Positions 50,103 through 60,088 of a stretch of DNA of 64,000 nt are shown one piece after another; within the stretch, counting starts at the first letter, position 1, and each line of letters begins with the position of its first letter. The notes beneath the pieces were generated by a model. It was not told the DNA's origin and ran no database searches. It saw nothing but the letters and a program-made list of their open reading frames with translations. A program made the translations under genes and the position numbers. The DNA is from Palsa-1447 sp964509885 (GTDB lineage: Bacteria; Verrucomicrobiota; Verrucomicrobiia; Opitutales; Opitutaceae): the NCBI GenBank assembly GCA_964509885.1, contig CAZDZL010000012.1, positions 1 to 64,000 on the forward strand, in the 5' to 3' direction.

Positions 50103-50436
50103 TTCTTTTATCCTTTCGTTTGAGTTCGCTGAGATATTCCTCGAGCCGGTCAAAGCTCTCCTCCCAGAACTGGCGGTAGTCCCCTACCCATTCGGCCGCC
50201 TCCCTCAGCGGTCGCGCGCTCAGCCGGCACGGCCTCCACTGGGCCCGGCGGCTGCGTGAGACGAGCCCGCTCCTCTCGAGCACCTTCAGGTGCCTTGAGA
50301 CGGCGGGAAGGCTCATCCGGAAAGGCCGCGCAAGGTCGTTAACGGAGGACTCGCCTCGGGCGAGGCGCGCGAGAATCGCCCGCCTCGTGGGATCGGCAAG
50401 GGCCGAAAAGGTGCTGCTCAGTCGGTCGTGTGGCAT
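50086..50436 (-). CDS. ArsR-family transcriptional regulator
   Basis: A 116-residue winged-helix repressor: FSALADPTRRAILARLARGESSVNDLARPFRMSLPAVSRHLKVLERSGLVSRSRRAQWRPCRL. No metal-binding ELCV-type Cys pair is present, which is usual for the SRPBCC-linked group. A palindrome TTTAAC-N6-GTTAAA lies 14 nt upstream of the start and probably mediates autoregulation. The C-terminus (YRQFWEESFDRLEEYL) is standard for the group. Confidence 0.93.
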   Translation of the reverse strand: MPHDRLSSTFSALADPTRRAILARLARGESSVNDLARPFRMSLPAVSRHLKVLERSGLVSRSRRAQWRPCRLSARPLREAAEWVGDYRQFWEESFDRLEEYLSELKRKDKRNEKGK

Positions 50437-50450
50437 CGGATCAATTATTA

Positions 50451-50489
50451 TTTAACATTATGGTTAAATACCAAACCGAGCCCCGTCAA
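50451..50489 (-). promoter_or_regulatory. Promoter and palindromic operator of the arsR-SRPBCC pair
   Basis: TTTAAC and GTTAAA are perfect 6-bp arms with a 6-nt spacer (50451-50468). A -35-like TTGACG (50489-50484 on the minus strand) lies 17 nt from TAACCA (50466-50461), which is inside the palindrome. A repressor bound there would cover the -10 region. Confidence 0.55.
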
Positions 50490-50534
50490 GGCCAGGTTTT
50501 GTGTCGCGGTGCCGCGCCGGCCCACCGCGGTTCC

Positions 50535-51419
50535 CTAGGGCGCCGGGGAACGCACCGGGCCGTCGTCCGCGCTTCCTCGCGTTCTCGAGTAGAGCGCCGT
50601 GAATTCGGCGCCGAGCAGGAATATCTGGGCCGAGTAGTAGACCCACAGGAGAAAGACGCCGATCGAGCCCGCCGCACCGTAGCCCGACAGGGCGACCCTC
50701 CGGCCGAGGTAAATCGCGACGAGCTCCTTTCCTATGGTAAACAGGACGGAGGTCGTCGCCGCCCCCACCCACACGTCGCCCCAGCGGATCGATATCTGGG
50801 GGATCACCTTGAAGATCACCGCGAACATGACCGTTATGAGGATGAAGCTGAGGAAGACGTCCGCCAACTGGGCGGCGAATTGCCACCTCATCTCCACGTT
50901 GCCCGAGGACCGCAGCACAGCCGTGAGCCCCGCCGTCGCCAGGACCGAGACAAGGAGCAGAACCGACACCGCGAGGACCATGCCGAGGGAGAAGAGGCGG
51001 GCCCGGACGAATGCCAGGAAACCCGTCTTATGTCGGACGCCGTGGACCCTCCAAATTCTGTTCAGGGAGTCCTGGAGCTCGTTGAAGACCGACGTGGCGG
51101 CCACCACGAAAACCACGGCGCCAATGGCCGCCATGAGCGTGCGCCGGGTCGGCCCGTCGGAGCCCGCGACCATCGCCTGGAGCGCATGGGCACCGTCGGG
51201 TCCCATCAGCTCGGACATCTGCGAGATGATCTCGCCCTGGGCCGCCGCCTTGCCGAAAAAGAAGCCGGCCACGGCGATCGCCACAAGGAGGAGCGGGGCC
51301 ACCGAGAACATGGTGTAGAACGCGAGCGCGGCTCCCATGCTCTGGGCGTAGTCGCGCCGCCAGGAGGCGATGGTCCTCGTGAGGAGCCTCCACGCCTCGA
51401 TGTTGCTCAGCTTAATCAC
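50535..51419 (-). CDS. YihY/BrkB family membrane protein
   Basis: A 294-residue protein with about six transmembrane helices. The family core is clear: SWRRDYAQSMGAALAFYTMFSVAPLLLVAIAVAGFFFG, ELQDSLNRIWRV, and VWVGAATTSVLFTIGKELVAIYLGRRVALSGYGAAGSIGVFLLWVYYSAQIFLLGAEFTALYSR. These proteins were once thought to be RNase BN; that assignment is not supported, and a transport role is likely but unproven. GTG 51419 is the only start that fits the family N-terminus; the longer frame overlaps the divergent region. Confidence 0.9.
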   Translation of the reverse strand: MIKLSNIEAWRLLTRTIASWRRDYAQSMGAALAFYTMFSVAPLLLVAIAVAGFFFGKAAAQGEIISQMSELMGPDGAHALQAMVAGSDGPTRRTLMAAIGAVVFVVAATSVFNELQDSLNRIWRVHGVRHKTGFLAFVRARLFSLGMVLAVSVLLLVSVLATAGLTAVLRSSGNVEMRWQFAAQLADVFLSFILITVMFAVIFKVIPQISIRWGDVWVGAATTSVLFTIGKELVAIYLGRRVALSGYGAAGSIGVFLLWVYYSAQIFLLGAEFTALYSRTRGSADDGPVRSPAP

Positions 51420-51609
51420 GGGAATTTCACGGGAAGGTGCGCCGCAGCGTCCCCCGTAGGGACCGAGCGACAGTGCCGTCGGTTCCAAGGGCAGGCCCGG
51501 GCCGGACCAAATCAGGTTGGCAAAATAGGATTTCCAGGCCCCGCGCCGTAGGAGTTGAATTTGTTGCAACCCGGATGCCGGCAAACAGTCTATAGCCGCA
51601 ATCCAGCCC

Positions 51610-53280
51610 ATGAAATTCACCGCGACCCACCTCAAGCGATACCGGCAGATTGCCGCTCTTCTCTGGAAATACGGGCGCGGGGACATGGTGCACCAGATGG
51701 CGAACCAGGAGGGGTTCGACGTCGAGGAGGTCAAGGTGGGCAAGAAGGACGCCTCGCCCGAGGACCTCGCCGACGACCTGGAGGCCATGGGCCCGACCTA
51801 CGTCAAGATCGGCCAGGTGCTCGCGGGAAGACCCGACATCCTGCCCGAGGCCTACCGAAAGGCGCTCGCGCGCCTCCAGGACAAGGTGAAGTCCTTCCCC
51901 TACGAGGACGTGGAGCGGACCATCCTCGCCGAGCTCGGCGTCCGGGTCTCCAAGGCCTTCGCGAGCTTCGACGTGCAGCCCCTCGCCGCCGCCTCCCTCG
52001 GCCAAGTCCACCGGGCGACCCTGCGCGACGGCCGGCAGGTCGTTGTCAAGGTGCAGAGGCCGGGCGTCAGGAGCGAGATCGCCGAGGATTTCGAGGTCCT
52101 CGAGGAGATCGCCTCCTTCTTGGGCGAGCACACGGAGGTGGGAAGGAAGTACCGCTTCAGCGCCGTCCTGGCCGAGTTCCGCACCGCCATCCAGCAGGAG
52201 CTCAACTACGAGCTCGAGGCCCAGAACCTGATCGCTGTCGGCAAGAACCTCCAGGAGTTCAAGCGGATCCTGGTGCCCCAGCCAGTGCCGTCCTTCTGCA
52301 CGAGGAGCGTGCTCACCATGGACTACGTGCCGGGCCGCAAGATCACGGACCTGGGGCCGCTCGGCCAGCAGGGCCTGGACGGCGCCGGGCTCGCCGATGA
52401 GCTCTTCAGGGCCTACCTGAAGCAGATCCTGCTCGACGGGATCTTCCACGCCGACCCCCATCCCGGCAACATCTTCATCATGGAGGACGGGCGCGTGGCG
52501 CTGCTCGACCTCGGGATGGTGGGCCACACGGGGCCGGCCATGCAGGAGAACCTCCTGAAGATCCTCATCGCGGTCAGCGACGGCAAGGGCGAGGAGGCCG
52601 CGGAGCTCGTGATCCGCATGAGCGAGAAGACCGAGCGCTTCGACCACTTCGAGTTCAGGCGCCAGATAAGCCAACTCGTGGCCACCCGGCTCAACCAGGG
52701 CCTGCGCGATCTCAACGTGGGTAGCTCCCTCATGACGGTGAGCCGCGACGCGCGGGACAACGGCCTCTATGTCCCGAGCGAGCTCACGCTGCTCGGAAAG
52801 ACCCTCCTGGAGCTCGACGACGTCGGGCGCATCCTCGACCCGAACTTTGACCCGAACGCCTGCATCCGGAAGCACGCCGGGGAGCTCACGGTGACACGCC
52901 TGGGCCGGGAGGCCACACAGGGAAGCGTCGTGAACGCCCTCCTCGAGATGAAGAACTTCACGGTCCAGCTCCCGTCCCGGATCAACCGGATCATGGACGC
53001 GGTCGCGAACGCCGAGCTGGAGGTCAAGGTGAAGGCGACGGACGCGAAGATGGTCGTCGAGGGGATCGAGAAGGTGGCCAACCGCATCACGAACGCCATC
53101 CTCCTCGCCTCGCTCATCATAGGGGCCGCGCTCCTGATGCGGATCGACACGTCGTGGCACCTTTTCGGCTACCCCGCCTTTGCGATGCTGTGCTTCCTCG
53201 GCGCCGGCGCCGGGGCGGTCGTCCTCATCTACAACATCGCCGCGCAGGACCGCCGGAGCCGGAAAAACAGGCCCCACTGA
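51610..53280 (+). CDS. ABC1/UbiB-family atypical kinase
   Basis: A 556-residue protein of the ADCK/UbiB group. The family-specific K66-x-GQ motif (TYVKIGQVLAGRPDILP) and the Ala-rich loop (PLAAASLGQVHRATLRDG) replace the normal nucleotide loop. VVVKVQRPGV carries the VAIK-type Lys, and GIFHADPHPGNIFI and LLDLGMVG give the catalytic Asp and metal Asp. Two C-terminal transmembrane helices (AILLASLIIGAALLM; FAMLCFLGAGAGAVVLI) anchor it. UbiB-like kinases support quinone biosynthesis; no other quinone gene is adjacent. Confidence 0.92.
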   Translation: MKFTATHLKRYRQIAALLWKYGRGDMVHQMANQEGFDVEEVKVGKKDASPEDLADDLEAMGPTYVKIGQVLAGRPDILPEAYRKALARLQDKVKSFPYEDVERTILAELGVRVSKAFASFDVQPLAAASLGQVHRATLRDGRQVVVKVQRPGVRSEIAEDFEVLEEIASFLGEHTEVGRKYRFSAVLAEFRTAIQQELNYELEAQNLIAVGKNLQEFKRILVPQPVPSFCTRSVLTMDYVPGRKITDLGPLGQQGLDGAGLADELFRAYLKQILLDGIFHADPHPGNIFIMEDGRVALLDLGMVGHTGPAMQENLLKILIAVSDGKGEEAAELVIRMSEKTERFDHFEFRRQISQLVATRLNQGLRDLNVGSSLMTVSRDARDNGLYVPSELTLLGKTLLELDDVGRILDPNFDPNACIRKHAGELTVTRLGREATQGSVVNALLEMKNFTVQLPSRINRIMDAVANAELEVKVKATDAKMVVEGIEKVANRITNAILLASLIIGAALLMRIDTSWHLFGYPAFAMLCFLGAGAGAVVLIYNIAAQDRRSRKNRPH

Positions 53281-53289
53281 CCCCCCGGC

Positions 53290-54417
53290 TCAGCGGCCGA
53301 TGAGCTCGCTCACGAAGGAGGCGCTGGGGAAGCGGTCGCAGACGGCCTTGATAGAGACGAGGATCGGCACCGAGATGAGCGCCCCGGGGATGCCCCAGAG
53401 CCACAGCCAGAAGATCAGGGAGACGAAGATCGCGACCGGGTTCAGCGTGAAGCGCCGCCCGAGGAGAATCGGCGTCACGATGTTCGACTCCAGCAGGTGG
53501 AGCGCCAAGTACCAGCATGCCGGCAGCAGCCACTGCCACAGGGCGTCGAAGGAGAGCAGCCCGACCGCGGCCAGGAGGACCACGACGACCACCGGGCCGA
53601 AGTACGGCACGAAGTTCAGGAGGGCGACCAGCATCCCCCACATGGCGGCCTTGGGGACGCCCAGTGCGAAGAAACCCGCGGCCGCCACCGCGCCGAGGCC
53701 GAGGTTGATGAGGAGAACCGAGGAGAGGTAGTTGGAGATGTTGGACTGGACCTCGTGGCTGATCTCCACCGCACGCTTCTTGTCGCGGAGGGTCGGCATC
53801 ACGTGGACGAACTTGTGCAGGAACAGGTCGCCCGAGGCCAGCAGGAGGTAGGTGAGGACCAGGACCTCGCCGAGCCCCGCGAGCACGGTCCCGGTCCAGT
53901 TGAGGATGGAGCTCGTGCCGCGCTCGTCCTTGATCTCGACGACGGGCGCCTTCTTCCGGTCGGCCTTCTTCTCCGCCTCGGTGGCTCCCAGGTCGCTCAC
54001 CGAGTCCATGGCGCGGCCCATGCTTGAGGCCGTGGGAAGGAGCTTCTGCACCCGGCCCCGCAGCTGGGTGATGTGGTCCGGCGCGTCGTCGATCCAGTGG
54101 ATCGCCGGCCTCCCCAGCTCCACGAACCCGACCGAGACCGTGGCGACGAGGAGCACGACCACGATGGCCGCCGACGGGACGGTCGGGATGCGCATGTAGG
54201 ACAGTCCGTTCATGACGGGCTTGAGCGCCATGGTCACCAGGCACGCGAGGAAGAGCGGCAGCATGACCGGCCGCGCGAAATAGAGGAAGGCGGTTATCCC
54301 GAGGACGACGAGGATGACCTGGGTCCCCGAGGGAAGAGGGCGCGCCGGCGGACCCACCACGGGCGCGACCTCCGCGCCGGGCGCCTCCGCTGGACCCTGT
54401 TCTGTCTCGTCAGGCAT
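53290..54417 (-). CDS. AI-2E family transporter
   Basis: A 375-residue membrane protein with about eight helices in the PerM/TqsA/AI-2E pattern. It starts GTQVILVVLGITAFLYFARPVMLPLFLACLV, has a long soluble loop (about 95-190) with RGRVQKLLPTASS, and ends with the diagnostic GVPKAAMWGMLVALLNFVPYFGPVVVV and LLESNIVTPILLGRRFTLNPVAIFVSLIFWLWLWGIPGALISVPILVSIKAVCDR. The name of the family overstates its function; many members export other solutes or Na+/H+. The stop lies 9 nt from that of ubiB-like gene. Confidence 0.92.
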   Translation of the reverse strand: MPDETEQGPAEAPGAEVAPVVGPPARPLPSGTQVILVVLGITAFLYFARPVMLPLFLACLVTMALKPVMNGLSYMRIPTVPSAAIVVVLLVATVSVGFVELGRPAIHWIDDAPDHITQLRGRVQKLLPTASSMGRAMDSVSDLGATEAEKKADRKKAPVVEIKDERGTSSILNWTGTVLAGLGEVLVLTYLLLASGDLFLHKFVHVMPTLRDKKRAVEISHEVQSNISNYLSSVLLINLGLGAVAAAGFFALGVPKAAMWGMLVALLNFVPYFGPVVVVVLLAAVGLLSFDALWQWLLPACWYLALHLLESNIVTPILLGRRFTLNPVAIFVSLIFWLWLWGIPGALISVPILVSIKAVCDRFPSASFVSELIGR

Positions 54418-54574
54418 CCCTCACAGTATGCGTGCGGGCGATATGGTTCCCCAGCCCCAGGGGCCGGGCACATCGGCCCGTTTTCAGCTGCGTGCAATGG
54501 GACTCCGCCCACCGGCCGATTATTCGCGCTGCGGGGTTGCAGGCAGCGGGGCGTTTGCCCACTTTGGGTCGTTC

Positions 54575-56380
<1,806 letters not shown>

Positions 56381-56404
56381 GCGCGCGCCGCGGGATGCTC
56401 GTAA

Positions 56405-56440
56405 CACCCCATACAGGCCGGCGGGCCGGGAGGGTACCAT
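56405..56440 (+). promoter_or_regulatory. Element D: promoter of the pqi operon
   Basis: CACCCCA (56405-56411) is followed by TACAGG in the -35 position and, after 17 nt, TACCAT (56435-56440). The ATG at 56462 is 22 nt after the -10. CACCCCA and -10 occupy the same relative positions as in elements A, B and E. Confidence 0.4.
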
Positions 56441-56461
56441 GGGGCAGGCTCCACGCCGTCC

Positions 56462-57079
56462 ATGCCACTGAACGCGCACCTCACCTGCCCCCTCTGCGGC
56501 GCGGCCCACCGGCCCGTGCCCCTCGCCCGCGGAGAGAAGGCGCACTGCACGCGCTGTGACACGGTGCTCGCCAAGGGCCAGTTCGAGAGCTCCGAGGCCA
56601 CCCTCGTCTTCTGTGTCACCGGGCTTGTCCTCGCGCTTCCCGCGTGCGTCCTGCCGTTCGTGGGCGCGGGCAAGCTCGGCGCCGAGAGGACGAGCACGCT
56701 CTTCACCGGCGTCGGGGCGCTCTGGGACAACGGCATGCGTGCCCTCGCCGTGCTCGTACTTCTCTGCGGCGCGCTCCTGCCGATCGCCCTCCTGGCCGCC
56801 CTCGCCCTCCTGCAGGCGCCCGGGCGCCTCGCGGGCCTCCTGGGATCACCCGCCCTGCTGGCGCGCGCCGCCCGGGTGCTAGAGCTCTGCGCGATCCCGG
56901 AGGTCCAGGTGCTGGCCGTCCTCGTCGCCCTCATGAAGCTGGGAAGCGTCGTCAACGTGAGGATCGGCCCGGGATTCTGGTTCTACTGCGCCATGTCCCT
57001 CTCCCTCCTGGTCGCCCAGCGAAGGATCAACTTCAACGCCTTTGGCTCCGGCCCGGCCGGGCCGGAATCAAAACCATGA
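56462..57079 (+). CDS. pqiA: Paraquat-inducible protein A (first half-size unit)
   Basis: A 205-residue PqiA-domain protein. The N-terminal zinc-ribbon-like pairs CPLCGAAH and CTRCDT (residues 9-36) are typical, followed by about four transmembrane helices (FCVTGLVLALPACVLPFVGAG; ALAVLVLLCGALLPIALLAALALL; VQVLAVLVALMKLG; GFWFYCAMSLSLLVA). E. coli PqiA has two such units in one chain; here they are separate genes. Its stop overlaps the next start (ATGA). It is presumably the inner-membrane partner of the MCE protein downstream in lipid transport across the envelope. Confidence 0.9.
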   Translation: MPLNAHLTCPLCGAAHRPVPLARGEKAHCTRCDTVLAKGQFESSEATLVFCVTGLVLALPACVLPFVGAGKLGAERTSTLFTGVGALWDNGMRALAVLVLLCGALLPIALLAALALLQAPGRLAGLLGSPALLARAARVLELCAIPEVQVLAVLVALMKLGSVVNVRIGPGFWFYCAMSLSLLVAQRRINFNAFGSGPAGPESKP

Positions 57080-57612
57080 GCCGGCGCCTGTTCACGCTCA
57101 GCTTCAGGGGCCGGTCGGCCTCCGCCGCGCTCGCCGTGGCCGCCGCCGTGATGCTCGTTCCGGCCAACCTCCTGCCGGTCCTGGACACGGACTCCTCGGG
57201 GAGCCTTCGCAGCGACACCATCTTCTCCGGCGCCGTGGAGCTCTGGCGCCACGGCCTGGGTGCGATCGCGGTGATCGTCTTCACGGCGAGCATCGTGATC
57301 CCGATCCTCAAGCTCGCCGGCCTGGCCTGGCTCCTCCTCAGCGTCCGAAACGGCGCCCCGGACAATCCGCGCCGCATGACGCGCGTCTACTCCGCCATCG
57401 AGTTCATCGGGCGCTGGTCGATGCTGGACGTCTTTCTCGCAGCGTTCCTGACAGGCCTGGTCCAGTTCGGGGGGCTCTCCACGGTCGTGGCCCGCGGCGG
57501 CATCGTCGCCTTCGCCTGCGCCGTGGTCCTCACGGTGCTGGCCACCCAGGCCTTCGACCCGCGCACCCTCTGGGAGGGCCGTCCCGCGGCCCTGCCCCTC
57601 CCCTCGCCATGA
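57076..57612 (+). CDS. pqiA: Paraquat-inducible protein A (second half-size unit)
   Basis: A 178-residue PqiA-domain protein without the zinc ribbon. About four helices are present: AAVMLVPANLLPVLDT, AVELWRHGLGAIAVIVFTASIVIPILKLAGLAWLLL, EFIGRWSMLDVFLAAFLTGLVQFG and IVAFACAVVLTVLATQAFDPRTLW. The NLLPVL and GRWSMLDVFL motifs are diagnostic of PqiA. The start overlaps the first unit's stop, and its stop overlaps the MCE gene start, so the operon is strongly coupled. Together with the previous gene it makes a full PqiA. Confidence 0.92.
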   Translation: MSRRLFTLSFRGRSASAALAVAAAVMLVPANLLPVLDTDSSGSLRSDTIFSGAVELWRHGLGAIAVIVFTASIVIPILKLAGLAWLLLSVRNGAPDNPRRMTRVYSAIEFIGRWSMLDVFLAAFLTGLVQFGGLSTVVARGGIVAFACAVVLTVLATQAFDPRTLWEGRPAALPLPSP

Positions 57613-58532
57613 GCCCGGCGCCCGCACCCAAAGTTTCCCGCGAGCGCGCGTTCCCCCTCATCTGGATCGTCCCCATGATCGCCGTCGCGATCGGGCTCTG
57701 GATGGGCTACCGCGAGCTGCGGGACCGCGGCCCGGAGATCACGATCGACTTCGAGGACGGCACGGGCATCGAGACCGGCAAGACCGTCCTCGAGTACAAG
57801 GGCGTGTCGGCGGGAACCGTGCAGTACGTGGAGCTCAAGCACGACCTGAGCGGAGTCACCGTGCGCGTGCGCCTCAAGAAGAAGGCCGCGGCGCTGGCGA
57901 GCGCGGACTCAAAATTCTGGATCGTGCACCCCGAGATCGGGTTCTCCGGCGTCCACGGGCTCGAGACGCTGGTGACCGGCGTCCACCTGACCGTCCTGCC
58001 CGGAAAGGGCGCGCCCGCGAAGCGCTTCAAGGGCCTCGACAAGACCCCGGCGCCGGACGTCGTGGACGAGGGCCGCTCCTTCATCCTCCAGAGCGACAGG
58101 CTGGGGTCGCTCACAACCGGCGCCCCGGTCTTCTACCGCGAGCTCAAGGTCGGCTCCGTCGAGGCGAGCCGGCTCTCCGACGACTCCACCTCCGTGCTGG
58201 TGCGCGTGCACATCGAGGCGCCCTACGTGGGCCTTGTACGCACGAGCTCCAAGTTTTGGAACACCGGGGGGTTCTCCTTCAAGGTGAACCTGTTCGGCGC
58301 CCAGATGAAGGACACGTCGCTCGAGTCCCTCATCACGGGCGGCGTCGCCTTCGCGACGCCGGACACGCTCCCCCTCGCGCCCGCGGCGGAGGACGGAGCG
58401 CAGTTCGGCCTGGCCCCCGAGGCCGACAAGGAGTGGATGAAGTGGGCGCCGAAAATCCCGGTGAAGTCCCCGGAAAGCGTCGTCGAGAAGGCCAAGGGCG
58501 GCGGCATCCTGCCGTCCTTGATCAAGTCGTAG
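57609..58532 (+). CDS. pqiB: PqiB-like MCE-domain protein with two MCE domains
   Basis: A 307-residue protein with an N-terminal membrane anchor (FPLIWIVPMIAVAIGLWMGYREL) and two MCE domains: about 41-145 (GPEITIDFEDGTGIETGKTVLEYKGVSAGTV) and 157-265 (SDRLGSLTTGAPVFYRELKVGSVEASRL). E. coli PqiB is about 546 residues with three MCE domains, so this is a reduced version, and no PqiC-like lipoprotein gene follows. It should form a hexameric lipid channel spanning the periplasm. Its 3' end overlaps a convergent small gene by 11 nt. Confidence 0.9.
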   Translation: MSPAPAPKVSRERAFPLIWIVPMIAVAIGLWMGYRELRDRGPEITIDFEDGTGIETGKTVLEYKGVSAGTVQYVELKHDLSGVTVRVRLKKKAAALASADSKFWIVHPEIGFSGVHGLETLVTGVHLTVLPGKGAPAKRFKGLDKTPAPDVVDEGRSFILQSDRLGSLTTGAPVFYRELKVGSVEASRLSDDSTSVLVRVHIEAPYVGLVRTSSKFWNTGGFSFKVNLFGAQMKDTSLESLITGGVAFATPDTLPLAPAAEDGAQFGLAPEADKEWMKWAPKIPVKSPESVVEKAKGGGILPSLIKS

Positions 58533-58836
58533 CGGCGGCGTTCGGCGAGAGGCGCCCGAGCTCGAGGGCCTCCTCGGCCGCGCCCTTCGCGGCGTCCTCG
58601 GACGCCTCGAATCCCTCCTCGACCAGGAACCCGACGGGGCCGACGATGGCCCAGCGCCAGAGCGTGGGCTCCCGGCGCTCCGTGATCGCGAAGCCGCAGG
58701 AGCCGGCGACCGAGGCGATCTGGAGCGTGGCCATCGAGAAGATGCAGGAGGAGGCCACGGCGGCCGACTCATGGCCCGCGGGAATGTCCTGAAACAGCCG
58801 CCATGAGTATTCTGTGGATCGGGAGTTCGTGTTCAT
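58522..58836 (-). CDS. Small protein of unknown function
   Basis: A 104-residue protein. A polar start (MNTNSRSTEYSWRLFQDIPAGHESAAVASSCIFSMATLQIASVAG) leads to CGFAITERREPTLWRWAIVGPVGFLVEEGFEASEDAAKGAAEEALELGRL. The central part is moderately hydrophobic with two Cys, and the end is helical and acidic. I do not recognise a family. A promoter-like element with CACCCCA lies upstream. It converges on and slightly overlaps the MCE gene. Confidence 0.6.
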   Translation of the reverse strand: MNTNSRSTEYSWRLFQDIPAGHESAAVASSCIFSMATLQIASVAGSCGFAITERREPTLWRWAIVGPVGFLVEEGFEASEDAAKGAAEEALELGRLSPNAAATT

Positions 58837-58851
58837 GGCGGGAGCGTCCCG

Positions 58852-58888
58852 ATAGTACCGGGTTTCCCGGCCGGGCGCCACTGGGGTG
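58852..58888 (-). promoter_or_regulatory. Element F: promoter-like site of the small gene at 58522
   Basis: On the minus strand CACCCCA (58888-58882) precedes -10 TACTAT (58857-58852) at a distance one base longer than in the other elements. The ATG (58836) comes 15 nt after the -10. The -35 position reads TGGCGC, a weak match. Confidence 0.35.
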
Positions 58889-59003
58889 ATACCCCCATCG
58901 GCGCGGGCCCGCGGCCCAGGAATTTCCGCCGGCCCGCGGAGATTCTGCGACACCGGATCCGGCGGATGCTTACTAATGGGGATAGGACCACGTCCGGCCC
59001 GCA

Positions 59004-59026
59004 CCGAGCCCCGCAGCGGGGCTCGG
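59004..59026 (+). promoter_or_regulatory. Strong leader hairpin before the yqjD-like gene
   Basis: CCGAGCCCCG and CGGGGCTCGG pair perfectly (10 bp) around a 3-nt loop CAG. A -10-like TACTAA at 58971-58976, with GCGACA 18 nt upstream, would start transcription near 58983, placing the hairpin in the leader, 23 nt before the ATG. It could be a regulatory leader structure or a terminator of an upstream transcript; the lack of a T-run favours the former. Confidence 0.4.
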
Positions 59027-59049
59027 GGCGGGACAACCCAAAAACCACA

Positions 59050-59388
59050 ATGAAGAAAAGCACACCCATGCCCGAATCCAACATAGGCACCAACGGTTCA
59101 GCCACGGCCACGGTCGACGAGCTGAAGTCCCTCATCCGCGAGGCCGAGGCGGCCCTCGGCTCCGGGGACAACGCCGGCGACGAGATCGAGGCGCTGCGCG
59201 AGCGCCTCCGGGACGCGATAGCCGACGGCCAGAACATGATCAGCAACCTCAGGGAAAACCTGACGCGCCAGGCCAAGCGCGCCGACGGTTTGATCCGAGC
59301 GAATCCCTACCAGACGGCGGGCGCCGCCGCGGCCGTCGGGCTGCTTGTCGGCTTCCTCCTGGCGCGCAGGGGAGCGAGCTCCGACTGA
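59050..59388 (+). CDS. ElaB/YqjD-type DUF883 membrane-anchored protein
   Basis: A 112-residue protein. A helical, charged region (VDELKSLIREAEAALGSGDNAGDEIEALRERLRDAIADGQNMISNLRENLTRQAKRADGLIRANPYQT) leads to a C-terminal transmembrane helix (AAAAVGLLVGFLLARRG). The DGLIRANPYQTAGAAAAVGLLVG segment is the DUF883 signature. E. coli YqjD and ElaB bind ribosomes and anchor them to the membrane in stationary phase; a similar role is inferred. It heads a yqjD-yqjE-yqjK-like cluster. Confidence 0.92.
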   Translation: MKKSTPMPESNIGTNGSATATVDELKSLIREAEAALGSGDNAGDEIEALRERLRDAIADGQNMISNLRENLTRQAKRADGLIRANPYQTAGAAAAVGLLVGFLLARRGASSD

Positions 59389-59400
59389 CCCAGTATTCCG

Positions 59401-59811
59401 ATGATCGCCCGGACGAGCTTCCCCGACGGTGCGCCCCCTCTCGCCACGCCCGGCTCTGCGCCGCGCGTGGTCGTCGAGGCGCTGACGCACCGGGGGGAGC
59501 TCGCGCTCCTCGAGCTCGACCAGGCGCGCCGGCACGCCGCGGGCACGGCGGCCGCATTTGTGCTCTCGGCCGCGCTCCTGATCCTCGGGGGGTTTGCCGT
59601 GACCCTTGCCGCGGCGGCGGCCGTGTGGAGCCGCCAGGACCGCGGCCTCATCCTCGGGCTCCTCGCGGCCGCCTACCTGGCCGCCTCGGTCGCGCTCGCG
59701 TTCGTGGCGGCCCGGCGTCTCGGTTCCTGGAGACCCTTTGCCGAGACCCGCCGCCAGCTGCACGAGGACGCCTCGTGCCTGCGCGGCGTCCTGGCCCGCT
59801 CCCCTCAATGA
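59401..59811 (+). CDS. YqjE-like DUF1469/holin-superfamily membrane protein
   Basis: A 136-residue protein with two transmembrane helices (AAAFVLSAALLILGGFAVTLAAAAAVW and ILGLLAAAYLAASVALAFVAARR) after an amphipathic start (VVVEALTHRGELALLELDQARRHA). This is the plan of DUF1469 (YqjE) proteins, sometimes named phage-holin-like. It lies 12 nt after the DUF883 gene, the order seen in enterobacterial yqjD-yqjE. Its stop overlaps the next gene's ATG. There is no sign of phage context, so holin function is unlikely. Confidence 0.88.
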   Translation: MIARTSFPDGAPPLATPGSAPRVVVEALTHRGELALLELDQARRHAAGTAAAFVLSAALLILGGFAVTLAAAAAVWSRQDRGLILGLLAAAYLAASVALAFVAARRLGSWRPFAETRRQLHEDASCLRGVLARSPQ

Positions 59812-60044
59812 GCGCAACGCCGCAACCGACGCCAGCGCAGCGGCGCGATTGCCTCGCGCTGGCCTGCAGGCTCGACCGCCTGAACATGAGGCTCGCGCTT
59901 CGCCCGACCGCGCTCGAGCGCCTCTCCCTCACCCTCCTGGGACTTTCAGCCCCGCTCCTCCCTGGCAGGATCGGCCGCTGGGCCCGGGCCTTCGAGCAGG
60001 GAACGAAACTGCTGCGGGGTGTCTATGAAGCTGTGTCCCGCTGA
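59808..60044 (+). CDS. YqjK-position small protein
   Basis: A 78-residue basic protein: RRDCLALACRLDRLNMRLALRPTALERLSLTLLGLSAPLLPGRIGRWARAFEQGTKLLRGVYEAVSR. It is amphipathic and helical, with one moderately hydrophobic stretch (LSLTLLGLSAPLLPG). Its place right after the YqjE-like gene with a 4-nt overlap corresponds to yqjK of E. coli; sequence similarity is not obvious to me, so the relation is positional. Confidence 0.65.
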   Translation: MSATPQPTPAQRRDCLALACRLDRLNMRLALRPTALERLSLTLLGLSAPLLPGRIGRWARAFEQGTKLLRGVYEAVSR

Positions 60045-60088
60045 CATCCTCTCCCCTTCCGCAACCGCCACCCAAAACATACAATAAC

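Noticed and set aside
50535..51419. RNase BN annotation for the YihY-like protein
   Set aside because: The family is membrane-embedded and lacks the nuclease motifs; the RNase BN name came from an early misassignment.
59401..59811. Phage holin
   Set aside because: Its DUF1469 form and place between YqjD-like and YqjK-position genes identify the ordinary YqjE-type cluster; no phage genes are nearby.
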